The notes under the pieces were generated by a model. The model did no database searches. It saw only the letters and a program-made list of their open reading frames with translations, and had not been told where the DNA came from. A stretch of 64,000 bases of DNA, from NCBI RefSeq assembly GCF_000429505.1, contig NZ_AUBZ01000002.1, forward strand, positions 1 through 64,000. The letters run 5' to 3'. Shown piece after piece: positions 1 through 7,599 of this stretch. Origin of the DNA: Aliagarivorans taiwanensis DSM 22990. Lineage in GTDB: Bacteria > Pseudomonadota > Gammaproteobacteria > Enterobacterales > Celerinatantimonadaceae. The translations under genes and the position numbers were made by a program. Position 1 is the stretch's first letter; each line of letters opens with the position of its first letter.

Positions 1-109
1 GAGGCTGCCTGCTATTAGGGCTAAGGCGAGGGTTCCTCCCTCTAACCAAGGGGGATGTCGGGTCTACATGGCTGATTCCTGTAAAGCATCTAATACAAGT
101 GTAGTTATC

Positions 110-152
110 CCCTATCGATAGGGATTGTAATTCCCGATTAGCTGGTTATAAT
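110..152 (+). promoter_or_regulatory. rRNA-type promoter with upstream palindrome
   Basis: A TTGTAA hexamer (125-130) and a perfect TATAAT (147-152) are separated by 16 bp and followed by a C-rich discriminator (GCCTGCC), as in growth-rate-controlled rRNA promoters. A perfect 14-bp palindrome, CCCTATCGATAGGG, lies at 110-123 just upstream of the -35. Transcription would start about 55 bp before the 5S gene. The boxes are seen directly; the rRNA-type assignment is inferred from the discriminator and the downstream gene. Confidence 0.5.
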
Positions 153-216
153 GCCTGCCTCTCGAATGATTACCTCGGCTGTGGCGCTAAAGCAGACGAG
201 CTAAGAGACAAGTTTT

Positions 217-336
217 TGCCTGGTGGCAATAGCGTTGTGGAACCACCTGACTCCATGCCGAACTCAGAAGTGAAACGCAACTGCGCCGATGATAGTGTGG
301 GGCTTCCCCATGTGAAAGTAGGTCACTGCCAGGCTC
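217..336 (+). rRNA. rrf: 5S ribosomal RNA
   Basis: The sequence begins TGCCTGGTGGC and ends with the complementary CTGCCAGGC, forming the terminal helix of 5S rRNA. The conserved internal stretches CCATGCCGAACTCAGAAGTG and CGCCGATGATAGTGTGGGG match gammaproteobacterial 5S, and the length of about 120 nt fits. No 23S 3' end is recognisable in the 216 bp upstream. Ends are good to about 3 nt. Confidence 0.97.
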
Positions 337-341
337 TCAAT

Positions 342-375
342 AAAAAGGCCCTGCTCATTGAGCGGGGCCTTTTTG
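342..375 (+). terminator. Rho-independent terminator after 5S rRNA
   Basis: An A-rich arm followed by GGCCCTGCTCA pairs across a short loop with TGAGCGGGGCC and a T run, giving a long GC-rich hairpin with a U tail. It lies a few bases after the 5S end and is a typical rRNA operon terminator. Confidence 0.93.
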
Positions 376-421
376 CATTCAGCGCACACTAAACTGACCT
401 AGTTTTGCATGGGGAAGCAGG

Positions 422-532
422 TAAAGAGCGCGCCTATGGCGCAACAAACCCCATGTGAAAGGCTTCGCGGTATATCAATAGAACAGAGACTGGCTCTTAA
501 GAGCGCGCCTTTGGCGTATCAATCCCCTTGTG
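422..532. repeat. Two diverged copies of a 36-bp direct repeat
   Basis: Copies at 422-457 and 497-532 share AAGAGCGCGCCT, TGGCG and the CCCC..TGTG tail, differing at about 7 of 36 positions. They lie in the 340-bp gap between the 5S terminator and the acyltransferase stop. The gap has no convincing gene: a 71-codon frame at 409-624 only translates the repeat and has no family features. The repeat may be a degraded duplication. Confidence 0.55.
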
Positions 533-714
533 TATGTGAGGCGCAGCGCACCGAACCGAACGGCAGGCTTCGATGTTACCTCTGGTATTGGCTCCGAATT
601 ACCACGCGCAGTGAAGTGACCTAGTAGATCTTACTCAGTGACAGACTTCCCCCATGAGCACAATAGGTTAGTCTTCATCCTCGCCCTGCGTGCTATAGCG
701 GCGCCTAGCTCTGG

Positions 715-1812
715 CTAACGTTCCTTCACCACTTTGTGCCTGAGATCCGCGATGTACCTAAGCAGCGCACCAAAACCGGCACTAATCACCCGTCGTACCC
801 ATGGCTCGGTATATCTGGCTATCACAAACGAGACTGCCATTAAGCACCCCACAACACCGATGGGCACTATCACCTGATAAGGTTCAGGGACGTACCTAGC
901 GAAGTGGGCTGTAAGTGCAATCAATGCGTTTTCGTGGATCAGATAAAGCGGATAGCTGATAAACCCGGTAAACAGCAGTGGTGCGCTGCACAGGGCGCGT
1001 TGAAGCAGGCTGAGCTTAAGTGCTGCGGGAAATAGGCCAGTCACCAGCATTGTGGCTATAAACGTGGCGGTGTTCAGGCGACTGGAGGCTATCGCAGCGA
1101 GCAGCAATACCGCGATGCCAAAGGCAAAACGGCTGTGGTTTTCGGCCTCATGAGTGGATTGATAAAACAAAGCACCAGCAGCGAACCATGCGAAGTATTG
1201 CCACGAGCCAAGTAGGCTTAGCTGGTAGCAGTAGGCTATGGTCGAGTTTGGGAAATAATGGTAGGCGATTTCAGCGAGCAGCGCGAACACGTAGAGACTC
1301 AGTAGTAACGGCACTAAGCTGCGCTTACCGATAAAGAAGTAACAAGTCGCCGCCAACAGGTAGAATTTGAACTCCACATAGAGCGACCAAAACGCGCCTT
1401 CGATACTGTGCCATTCTCCACCGAATAGCTGGGATAGCCAGGCGGGTTCAATCAAGCTTAAGCTGGGGATTAACTGAGAAAGCTGAGGCATGCCGCCGGG
1501 CCTTTGGCCAATTATCGGGGCGGTAGCAAAGATTAGAGCACAGGCTATCAGCATGGCCGGGAACAGCCGTAGCCAACGTTTTGCGATAAAGCCGCTAGCC
1601 GTTGTACTGCGTTCCAGCGTCAGCAGTATCACGTAGCCAGAGATAACAAAAAATAACTGTACCCCAAGGTAGCCATACTGAAATGCAGGGACATCAGCCC
1701 AGAGGTCGGCATAGGGGAGATACTCCGGCCAGCGGGCATAGGCGTGGAAGCCGATAACCAACATTATGGCTATGCCACGTAGGCCATCGATATAGTGAAC
1801 GCGCTGCTGCAT
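715..1812 (-). CDS. Acyltransferase 3 family membrane protein (OafA/YrhL type)
   Basis: A 365-residue integral membrane acyltransferase. Proteins of this family transfer acetyl or other acyl groups from the cytoplasm onto surface glycans such as O-antigen or exopolysaccharide. The N-terminal YIDGLRGIAI motif, the conserved FHAY histidine near residue 25, and about ten hydrophobic segments identify the family. ATG at 1812 is preferred over a start 13 codons upstream because GGGAGGG lies 5-6 nt before it. There is no SGNH domain at the C-terminus. It stands alone, with no glycan locus nearby, so the substrate is unknown. Confidence 0.85.
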   Translation of the reverse strand: MQQRVHYIDGLRGIAIMLVIGFHAYARWPEYLPYADLWADVPAFQYGYLGVQLFFVISGYVILLTLERSTTASGFIAKRWLRLFPAMLIACALIFATAPIIGQRPGGMPQLSQLIPSLSLIEPAWLSQLFGGEWHSIEGAFWSLYVEFKFYLLAATCYFFIGKRSLVPLLLSLYVFALLAEIAYHYFPNSTIAYCYQLSLLGSWQYFAWFAAGALFYQSTHEAENHSRFAFGIAVLLLAAIASSRLNTATFIATMLVTGLFPAALKLSLLQRALCSAPLLFTGFISYPLYLIHENALIALTAHFARYVPEPYQVIVPIGVVGCLMAVSFVIARYTEPWVRRVISAGFGALLRYIADLRHKVVKER

Positions 1813-1932
1813 ATTCCCTCCCGGACAAACCGTCAGGTTAGGCAACAGCAATTCACGTTCCTGTTCTTAAAACACTTTTAAAATCAACCGATAAAGTGAC
1901 GCTGTGAATGGCGTTTGCATTCTGCAAATGGG

Positions 1933-2577
1933 TTAGCTTGCGCTTAACGTAGCCTGCAACCAACGCTCAAGCGATTTGATTTGCTGATGGCCGATGGTAT
2001 GGCTGATCGGATAAAGCTCCAGCTCTGGCTGTAGTCCCAATGCTTCGAGGTGTTGTTTGGCATGGTCGGCAAGCGCTGGTGCTACCACATCGTCTACGCT
2101 GCCGTGTTGAATCAAGATGGGCAAGGGCTTGCTTGAATCGAAACGGCTTAGCTCGCTGGGCACGTAGCTGGACATAACCACTAGGCCTGCCAGTAGCTCG
2201 GGGTGAGAAAGTGCCGTTTGATAGGCGATCGCGCCGCCTTGGGAAAAGCCCGCCAGCACCACTTTCTCGATACCTTGTTTGCGTTGCTGGACAATCAGCT
2301 CACGCACTGTCTGGGATATCTGCTCTATATGCTGATGATTGAGCTCTCTCTGCGGCTCAAAGCGCAGGATATCGTACCAAGCACGCATCTCGTAGCCGCC
2401 GTTAGCGGTTACCCGGCGATAAGGTGCTGCGGGAAAGATAAAGCGAGTGCGGGGCAGGCCCGGTGAAAGCAACTTGGCGATAGGGGCAACATCTTGAGGG
2501 GCTGCGCCCAAGCCATGCAGGCAGATAAAAGCACTGTCGGCGGGTAGCTGGCTTTCGATAACAAGGGATTCAAGCAT
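1933..2577 (-). CDS. Carboxylesterase/phospholipase family alpha/beta hydrolase
   Basis: A 214-residue cytosolic serine hydrolase of the small carboxylesterase family that includes Pseudomonas EstB and E. coli YpfH. The nucleophile elbow GFSQGG (near residue 110), an oxyanion-side FICLHGLGA (about 18-26) and a late aspartate and histidine in HGSVDDVV and SHTIGHQ complete the triad. Length is normal for the family. It lies 21 bp downstream of an oxidoreductase gene on the same strand and is probably cotranscribed with it. Natural substrates of this family are poorly known; short acyl esters are likely. Confidence 0.85.
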   Translation of the reverse strand: MLESLVIESQLPADSAFICLHGLGAAPQDVAPIAKLLSPGLPRTRFIFPAAPYRRVTANGGYEMRAWYDILRFEPQRELNHQHIEQISQTVRELIVQQRKQGIEKVVLAGFSQGGAIAYQTALSHPELLAGLVVMSSYVPSELSRFDSSKPLPILIQHGSVDDVVAPALADHAKQHLEALGLQPELELYPISHTIGHQQIKSLERWLQATLSAS

Positions 2578-2598
2578 GATTGGCTACTTACGATGAAC

Positions 2599-3525
2599 TT
2601 AAGTCAGACTGACTGGGCTGGGAGTGGTCATGAGCTTATCTAACCAGAGTGCGCGCTCAACATCAAACAGCCCTTGGCGGCGCGCCTGAACGCGGCTGAG
2701 GCGGCCCTCAAACTGATCGATCATCAATTGCACGTTACGGTTATTGGCATCCAGCCAGCAATCACTGTCGCTGTACTCGCCTTGATTAACAGGGCGCCCA
2801 TTGAGGATGACCGGACGATACTGCCACGCTTGGCCGGGATAGTAGTAGCCGGAGAACTGCATGCTACCGTTACTACCGACTAGCTCTAGGTGATGGTAAA
2901 TACCTTCAAATCCGCTCAGGCTAAAGCTCAGTTCTAGCTGGGTATCGCCACAGGCAAACTGCAGCTCCAGTTGTCGCGCGTAGCTGCGCCGCTTTAACAA
3001 GCGGGGCTCACCAAACTGATGGAGCAGCCAAGCCAGAGGGTGGGAGCTGGTCTCAAGTATCCATTGTTCCAAGGTAAACTGCAGCGGCAAGTTAACCGCA
3101 GAGCGCAGCTTGACCTTACTCACGGTACCAAGCTCGCCAAGGTGTTGCGCTGCCAGCTGGGCCGTCTGCAATTGGGGGAAGGCATAGTTCACCCACAGCT
3201 GGTCAGCATGGGCGGGTAGTGAGTGTTGCGGGCTGCGCGTTCCGAGCAGTGGCTTCTCGCAGATCAATGAGGGGCCGTCCAATTGGCTGAGGATAGCGCT
3301 ATGGCTATCTGCCGGGCTGGCTACAATCACCAGATCGCAATCCAGCGCATCAACGACATCGGTGCTATAGCCGCTAAAGCCTTCGCGCTTGGCGATAACG
3401 GCCAGTTGAGTGGGATCTTGGCCGACTAACAGCTTGGGCTGAATGCCGCGCTCGCGCAGCGGTCGCAGGTAGGTTAATCCCCAGTTGCTGCCGATAATCG
3501 CGGCGCTGCGAATGACCTTGCTCAT
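2599..3525 (-). CDS. Gfo/Idh/MocA family oxidoreductase
   Basis: A 308-residue NAD(P)-dependent oxidoreductase. The N-terminal Rossmann fold has an unusual GSNWG turn where most relatives have GxGxxG. The hallmark CEKP follows near residue 92. The C-terminal half has the mixed-sheet substrate domain, with a histidine in the helix equivalent (SSHPLAWLLHQFG). The family acts on sugars and sugar-like polyols. The stop of the upstream cupin gene overlaps this start by 4 bp, so the two proteins are translationally coupled and probably act on related substrates. The specific reaction cannot be told from sequence. Confidence 0.8.
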   Translation of the reverse strand: MSKVIRSAAIIGSNWGLTYLRPLRERGIQPKLLVGQDPTQLAVIAKREGFSGYSTDVVDALDCDLVIVASPADSHSAILSQLDGPSLICEKPLLGTRSPQHSLPAHADQLWVNYAFPQLQTAQLAAQHLGELGTVSKVKLRSAVNLPLQFTLEQWILETSSHPLAWLLHQFGEPRLLKRRSYARQLELQFACGDTQLELSFSLSGFEGIYHHLELVGSNGSMQFSGYYYPGQAWQYRPVILNGRPVNQGEYSDSDCWLDANNRNVQLMIDQFEGRLSRVQARRQGLFDVERALWLDKLMTTPSPVSLT

Positions 3526-4025
3526 GCTTGGTTTGGCGCCTTGGTCGCCACCTTAGCAGCCACCACCATAAAGCGTGCTCCGTGCTCGCCTGCGCTCACC
3601 GCATGGGCCTGACCGCACAGGATGCAGTGACAATCCCCGGGCAATAACTCAACGCATCGTTGCTGCTGTTGATCATACAAGGTGATGGTGAGGCTACCCT
3701 CCAGTAGGTAGTAGAGCTCTTCGGTATCGTGATGCTGGTGCAAGCCAATCACCGCATGGGGCTCGAGGTGGGAGTCCATAAACAGCTCTACGCCACTTTT
3801 GAGCAGGCCTTCGGCTTTACCCGGTTCTTCGCAATAGAGCCACTTACCAACGAGCGCACCGCTGCCTTGCTGGCCGCTGGGGGCGGCGGGGTTATGGTGC
3901 GCAGCCTGATAGCTCACCCGGCTGATCTCTGCATCACGTTTAAACTGTGGATCGGTACCGCTAAAAACGGGCGCATCGCCGTGGTGGAACTGCTCTGCGC
4001 TAAAGTGTGGACTGGAATTCTTCAT
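3522..4025 (-). CDS. Cupin-domain protein
   Basis: A 167-residue protein with one cupin barrel. The first cupin motif is clear: GLHQHHDTEELYYLLEG around residues 95-111, giving the HxH...E metal ligands. The second motif, with PGDCH and a later histidine, follows. Such proteins are metal-dependent isomerases, dioxygenases or small-molecule sensors. The start is placed at ATG 4025; a TTG three codons upstream is possible, and neither has a strong ribosome site. It is the first gene of a cupin-oxidoreductase-esterase set. The function is unknown. Confidence 0.75.
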   Translation of the reverse strand: MKNSSPHFSAEQFHHGDAPVFSGTDPQFKRDAEISRVSYQAAHHNPAAPSGQQGSGALVGKWLYCEEPGKAEGLLKSGVELFMDSHLEPHAVIGLHQHHDTEELYYLLEGSLTITLYDQQQQRCVELLPGDCHCILCGQAHAVSAGEHGARFMVVAAKVATKAPNQA

Positions 4026-4121
4026 AGACGCCAAGGGCTAAGCGAACGTGCCGCTATCATGCCTTTTTATCAAACCCGCATAAAGCTAAACTTAGCCCAG
4101 CACTAAGCGTTGAGAAATAAC

Positions 4122-4523
4122 ATGTTTGATGAAATAGATGAGCTAAAAGCGGCCGATCAAAGTGGCGACTATCCCATGGAGTTGCCAAATGAGGTGCAGT
4201 TGGTTGAGGTTGAGGAACAGCTTCTGATGGCGATGCCTAGCGACTTACGTACCTTTCAGCTTACGGTAAGCAACCTGGTGATTGGCAGTTTGGAGCCGGT
4301 GACCATTGCCGATCCGAATATGCATACCTACCTGCCCGAGGTGGCGGCCGAGGCCTGGAGTCAAGGCGTGCCACGCCATCTTATCCCGATCTGCCAGCGG
4401 GGCGAGGACTACTACGTTATCCGCGAAGACAACCAGATTGGCCTGTGGCAGGGCTTTGATGATGTCGAGCCCAAGTGGGAAACCATCTGGGACTGGGCCA
4501 TGGAAGTGTGGCTGATCAGCTAA
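4122..4523 (+). CDS. SMI1/KNR4 (SUKH) family protein
   Basis: A 133-residue acidic protein (about 20% Asp+Glu) of the SUKH superfamily: an early EVEEQL helix, then LPxDLRxF-like and LEPV features, and a Trp-rich C-terminus (WQGF, WETIWDW). In bacteria many SUKH proteins are immunity proteins for contact-dependent toxins; others are housekeeping. No toxin gene is near. ATG 4122 follows GAG at a suitable distance, whereas an upstream TTG at 4110 does not. The next gene starts 3 bp after its stop, so the pair is an operon. Confidence 0.7.
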   Translation: MFDEIDELKAADQSGDYPMELPNEVQLVEVEEQLLMAMPSDLRTFQLTVSNLVIGSLEPVTIADPNMHTYLPEVAAEAWSQGVPRHLIPICQRGEDYYVIREDNQIGLWQGFDDVEPKWETIWDWAMEVWLIS

Positions 4524-4525
4524 GC

Positions 4526-4840
4526 ATGAGCCAGCCCGAATACCTGCAGCGCTTTTATCTGGTGATTGCCAATATCCCCGCCGGCCAAGTGTGTACCTAC
4601 GGTAAGGTCGCCGAGATGGCCGGCTACCCACGGATGGCCCGAGCGGTCGGGCGCTGCCTCAAACAATTGCCCAAAGACAGCCGGCTTCCTTGGTTTCGGG
4701 TGATCAACGCCAAGGGTGAGCTGTCTTTTCCCAAGGGCTCAGATGCCTATTTACGCCAACGCGCGCACTTGGAAGAAGAGGGCGTGGTGTTTATCGGCGC
4801 GAAGGTCCGGCTCAAAGACTATCTGTGGCAGGGCGGTTAG
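4526..4840 (+). CDS. Alkyltransferase-like protein (ATL), DNA-damage recognition
   Basis: A 104-residue relative of the C-terminal domain of O6-alkylguanine-DNA alkyltransferase. The helix-turn-helix region (YGKVAEMAGYPRMARAVG) and the arginine finger are kept. The catalytic PCHR is replaced by PWFR near residue 55, so it cannot accept an alkyl group. ATL proteins instead bind O6-alkylguanine, flip it out and hand it to nucleotide excision repair. It starts 3 bp after the SUKH gene. The last 4 bp overlap the convergent ParA-like gene. Confidence 0.88.
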   Translation: MSQPEYLQRFYLVIANIPAGQVCTYGKVAEMAGYPRMARAVGRCLKQLPKDSRLPWFRVINAKGELSFPKGSDAYLRQRAHLEEEGVVFIGAKVRLKDYLWQGG

Positions 4841-5508
4841 CTAACCTGTTCCATCTCTGGCAACAGCTCCAGCTCCATTAACAGTTCTTCGGCAATAGCT
4901 TCGATCTCTTGGGCAGCATGCCCATCAGGTTCCAGCTCCCCCACGCTATAGCCCGAGGCCTGGCAGTCGTCGTAGATGTCCAGTTCATGGGTGGCGGCAG
5001 ACAACAGCTTGACCCCGTTGTCGCGACACACCTGGATCGCATCGGCAAGGCGCGCTTGCAGGGGCGTGGCGACCGGGCATTGGGTGAGCACAATGGCATG
5101 CTTGAGCTTGCGATTAACCAACTTGCAGGTATAGATTAGCTCGTTGAGTTGAGAGAGGGTGCGCAGGTCGCCCAACTTGGGGCGCAGTGGCAACAGGGCA
5201 TAGTCGGCCACCATAAAGCTGGAGCGGAGGGCACGCTGATCGCTGCTGCCGCAATCGACGATCACGATGCCATAGCTGCGTTGCAGGCTGGCCAGATCGT
5301 TGCCGATATTACCGTAGAGTTGTACGCAATCGATTTTCGGTAGTGATAGTTGTTGCCGTGCTTGCTCCCATTGCGATGTGCAGCGCTGGGGATCGCAATC
5401 GACCAACGCCACCCGGCTTTGGGTGCGCAGTTGCAAACAAGCGGCAAGGTTCTGTGAGAGGCTGGTCTTTCCGGTACCACCCTTCTCCCCGCCAACAAGT
5501 ATTATCAT
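4837..5508 (-). CDS. Orphan ParA/MinD-family ATPase
   Basis: A 223-residue P-loop ATPase with the deviant Walker A motif EKGGTGKT (residues 8-15), the Walker A' DCDPQ (about 38-42) and the Walker B-like VIVDCG (about 82-87), all typical of ParA. Such proteins position plasmids, chromosomes, chemoreceptors or enzyme complexes. No ParB, parS repeat or cargo gene is adjacent, so this is a chromosomal orphan. It lacks the N-terminal HTH of plasmid type Ia ParA and the C-terminal amphipathic helix of MinD. It is convergent with the ATL gene, overlapping it by 4 bp. Confidence 0.8.
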   Translation of the reverse strand: MIILVGGEKGGTGKTSLSQNLAACLQLRTQSRVALVDCDPQRCTSQWEQARQQLSLPKIDCVQLYGNIGNDLASLQRSYGIVIVDCGSSDQRALRSSFMVADYALLPLRPKLGDLRTLSQLNELIYTCKLVNRKLKHAIVLTQCPVATPLQARLADAIQVCRDNGVKLLSAATHELDIYDDCQASGYSVGELEPDGHAAQEIEAIAEELLMELELLPEMEQVS

Positions 5509-5676
5509 TGTAAGTCCTTGGGGCCCCCATCTTCATGAGATAGGGCTCTGCTTTTTTTGTAAGTTAGTCGCTCCCACCTATGTTTGGTAGGATGGCGGAT
5601 ATTTAAGCAATAACAAGTACTTAATGGCAAGTGAATTGTTTGATTTTTAGTTATTTCTACACAAATAGAGGGCAAA

Positions 5677-5988
5677 TTGACGCAAGATTCGGTGGTTCGC
5701 TGCAGTGAGGAGAACTGGAGCGTGTATATGATTCGTACCCGCCATGGGCATCTATATACAGGCATCACTAACGATGTCGAGCGACGCTTTCACTCTCATC
5801 AACACGCCAGCCAAGGTGCGAAGTTTCTCAAGGGAAAGGGGCCACTGTTATTGGTGTTTCAACAAAAGGTGGGCAGTAAATCCCAAGCCGCCCGTTACGA
5901 GTACCGGATCAAACGACTACCCAAGCGCTGCAAGGAGTCGTTGGTTGCGGGAACCGCGGCATTGGATGAGTTGGTGGTGCTTGATTGA
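5677..5988 (+). CDS. GIY-YIG nuclease-fold protein (YhbQ/UPF0213 family)
   Basis: A protein of up to 103 residues built around a single GIY-YIG domain: SVYMIRT (the GIY strand), LYTGITNDVERR (the YIG strand with the conserved arginine) and a later glutamate in RYEYRIKRL. E. coli YhbQ is similar in size and has structure-selective DNA nuclease activity; the exact role is not settled. The start is uncertain: TTG at 5677 gives the full length, while a GTG at 5722 lies 9 nt after GAGGAG but would leave almost nothing before the first strand. It is monocistronic. Confidence 0.82.
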   Translation: MTQDSVVRCSEENWSVYMIRTRHGHLYTGITNDVERRFHSHQHASQGAKFLKGKGPLLLVFQQKVGSKSQAARYEYRIKRLPKRCKESLVAGTAALDELVVLD

Positions 5989-6163
5989 GTTTTATTGCTA
6001 GCTGCCGCTACCCTCTCCAGAATCAATTAAATTGATATTCACTATGAAAATTATCAGATATTAATTATTGCTGAATTCAATAGACTGCTACTCCGGTAAC
6101 AATTGCCGCTCAGTAACTTACCTGATGTGAGTTCTCTGGAAGTGGCGAGCAGGGGAGTGGGTC

Positions 6164-7597
6164 GTGTCTGCTAAAATTCATCGTTTTCCTAAAGCTGCAG
6201 CAACCAGTCTGGTTGAAGATGCAGCGAGCTATGGCAGCGCCAAAGTGGCAAAAGCCAAAGCTCAGTCGCTTGGCTTGGCGGTCTTTGCCGGCGTATTCAT
6301 CGCGATTGCCTTCATTTTCTACACCACGGTGACCACCGGTGCAGCGACCATGCCATGGGGTATGACGCGTCTGGCCGGTGGGCTGGCGTTTAGCTTGGGG
6401 CTGATGCTGGTTGTGGTCTGTGGTGGAGAGCTGTTTACCAGCACCGTGCTGAGCTCGGTCGCTTGGGCGGAAGGGCATGTTCGCGGACGTGACTTGCTGA
6501 CCTGCTGGGCGCGAGTCTATCTGGGCAACCTGATTGGTGCCTTTGTGATGTTGGCCTTGGTGCTAATGGCTAAGTTGCCAGAGCTACATGCCGGTGCCTG
6601 GGGCGTCAATGTACTGAACATCGCTCAACATAAGATTCACCATAGCTGGCTGCAGGCATTTAGCTTGGGTCTGCTTTGTAACATGCTGGTTTGCTTAGGT
6701 ATTTGGATGACCTTTACCTGCAAAGAGTCGTGGGCGAAAAGTCTGATGCTGATTCTGCCAGTGGCGATGTTTGTCAGCACCGGCTTTGAGCACAGCATTG
6801 CCAACATGTTCATGGTGCCACTGGGCATTATGACCCGCAGCCTGTCAGGCAGCTATCTGAATCTGGGCGAAGGGGTCGAGATTGCGCATTACGCCGATCT
6901 GACCTGGCTGCACTTTGTTATGCACAACCTGATCCCGGTCACCTTGGGCAATATTGTAGGTGGCGCGGTGTTTATCGGGCTGGGTAACTGGTATGTGGAA
7001 CAAGCCAGTGGCCACAAAAAACCGAGTGCTGCTAATGCACTTTCATCCAATCCGCTTGAGGAGTACTCATTTATGTATCAGCGTTTATCTTCAACCCTTG
7101 TTGCGGATCTTATGGAAGAGAATCCGTTTGCCCTTAACCAAGATATTACCGTCAAACAGGCGCTTAGCCAGTTGGTTGATTACCGTCTACGCGGTGCGCC
7201 AGTTGTCGCTGAAGACGGCAGCTACCTGGGCTTTTTGAGCGAGCAAGACCTGCTGCGCCTATGGTGGTCAGAAGAGTTCGATCAAGACTCTAGCACCACC
7301 GTGGAGAGCTTGGTAAAACGCAAGACCAAGGTGTTATCACCCAACGAGAGCCTGATTGAGGTGCTCGAGTTGATGATTGTGAACAAAGACAAGCTTTACC
7401 CAGTTAACGGTGGTGGCTTCTTAATGAGTCATGAACCACAAAGCTTTGAGCAACGCCTGTTGGAAGCGGCCTCCCATATGCCTAGCCAGTATCCGGTTGT
7501 TGAGAACGGTCGACTGCTCGGGATGCTTCGCCGTTCGGAGCTGGCTGCATTTATCAGCCGCGGCAAAGAGGTTGCCAAAGAAGGCCAAGCCGCCTAG
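6164..7597 (+). CDS. focA: Formate/nitrite channel (FocA type) fused to a CBS domain pair
   Basis: A 477-residue inner-membrane protein. Residues 1-280 are a complete FNT channel for formate and related small anions: the omega-loop threonine is in GGELFTS (T92), the pore histidine in GFEHSIANM (H210), and the NLIPVTLGN motif follows. E. coli FocA is about 285 residues; here about 190 extra residues carry two CBS motifs (about 305-365 and 370-470), which usually bind adenine nucleotides. The GTG start follows AGGGGAG. No pyruvate formate-lyase gene is adjacent. A ribosome site before Met304 could start a separate CBS protein. Confidence 0.88.
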   Translation: MSAKIHRFPKAAATSLVEDAASYGSAKVAKAKAQSLGLAVFAGVFIAIAFIFYTTVTTGAATMPWGMTRLAGGLAFSLGLMLVVVCGGELFTSTVLSSVAWAEGHVRGRDLLTCWARVYLGNLIGAFVMLALVLMAKLPELHAGAWGVNVLNIAQHKIHHSWLQAFSLGLLCNMLVCLGIWMTFTCKESWAKSLMLILPVAMFVSTGFEHSIANMFMVPLGIMTRSLSGSYLNLGEGVEIAHYADLTWLHFVMHNLIPVTLGNIVGGAVFIGLGNWYVEQASGHKKPSAANALSSNPLEEYSFMYQRLSSTLVADLMEENPFALNQDITVKQALSQLVDYRLRGAPVVAEDGSYLGFLSEQDLLRLWWSEEFDQDSSTTVESLVKRKTKVLSPNESLIEVLELMIVNKDKLYPVNGGGFLMSHEPQSFEQRLLEAASHMPSQYPVVENGRLLGMLRRSELAAFISRGKEVAKEGQAA

Positions 7598-7599
7598 GT

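Noticed and set aside
409-624. A 71-codon frame after the 5S gene
   Set aside because: It translates the two direct repeats, has no ribosome site and no family features.
5505-5768. An 87-codon minus-strand frame over the GIY-YIG start
   Set aside because: It overlaps the start of a recognisable gene, and has no motif or ribosome site.
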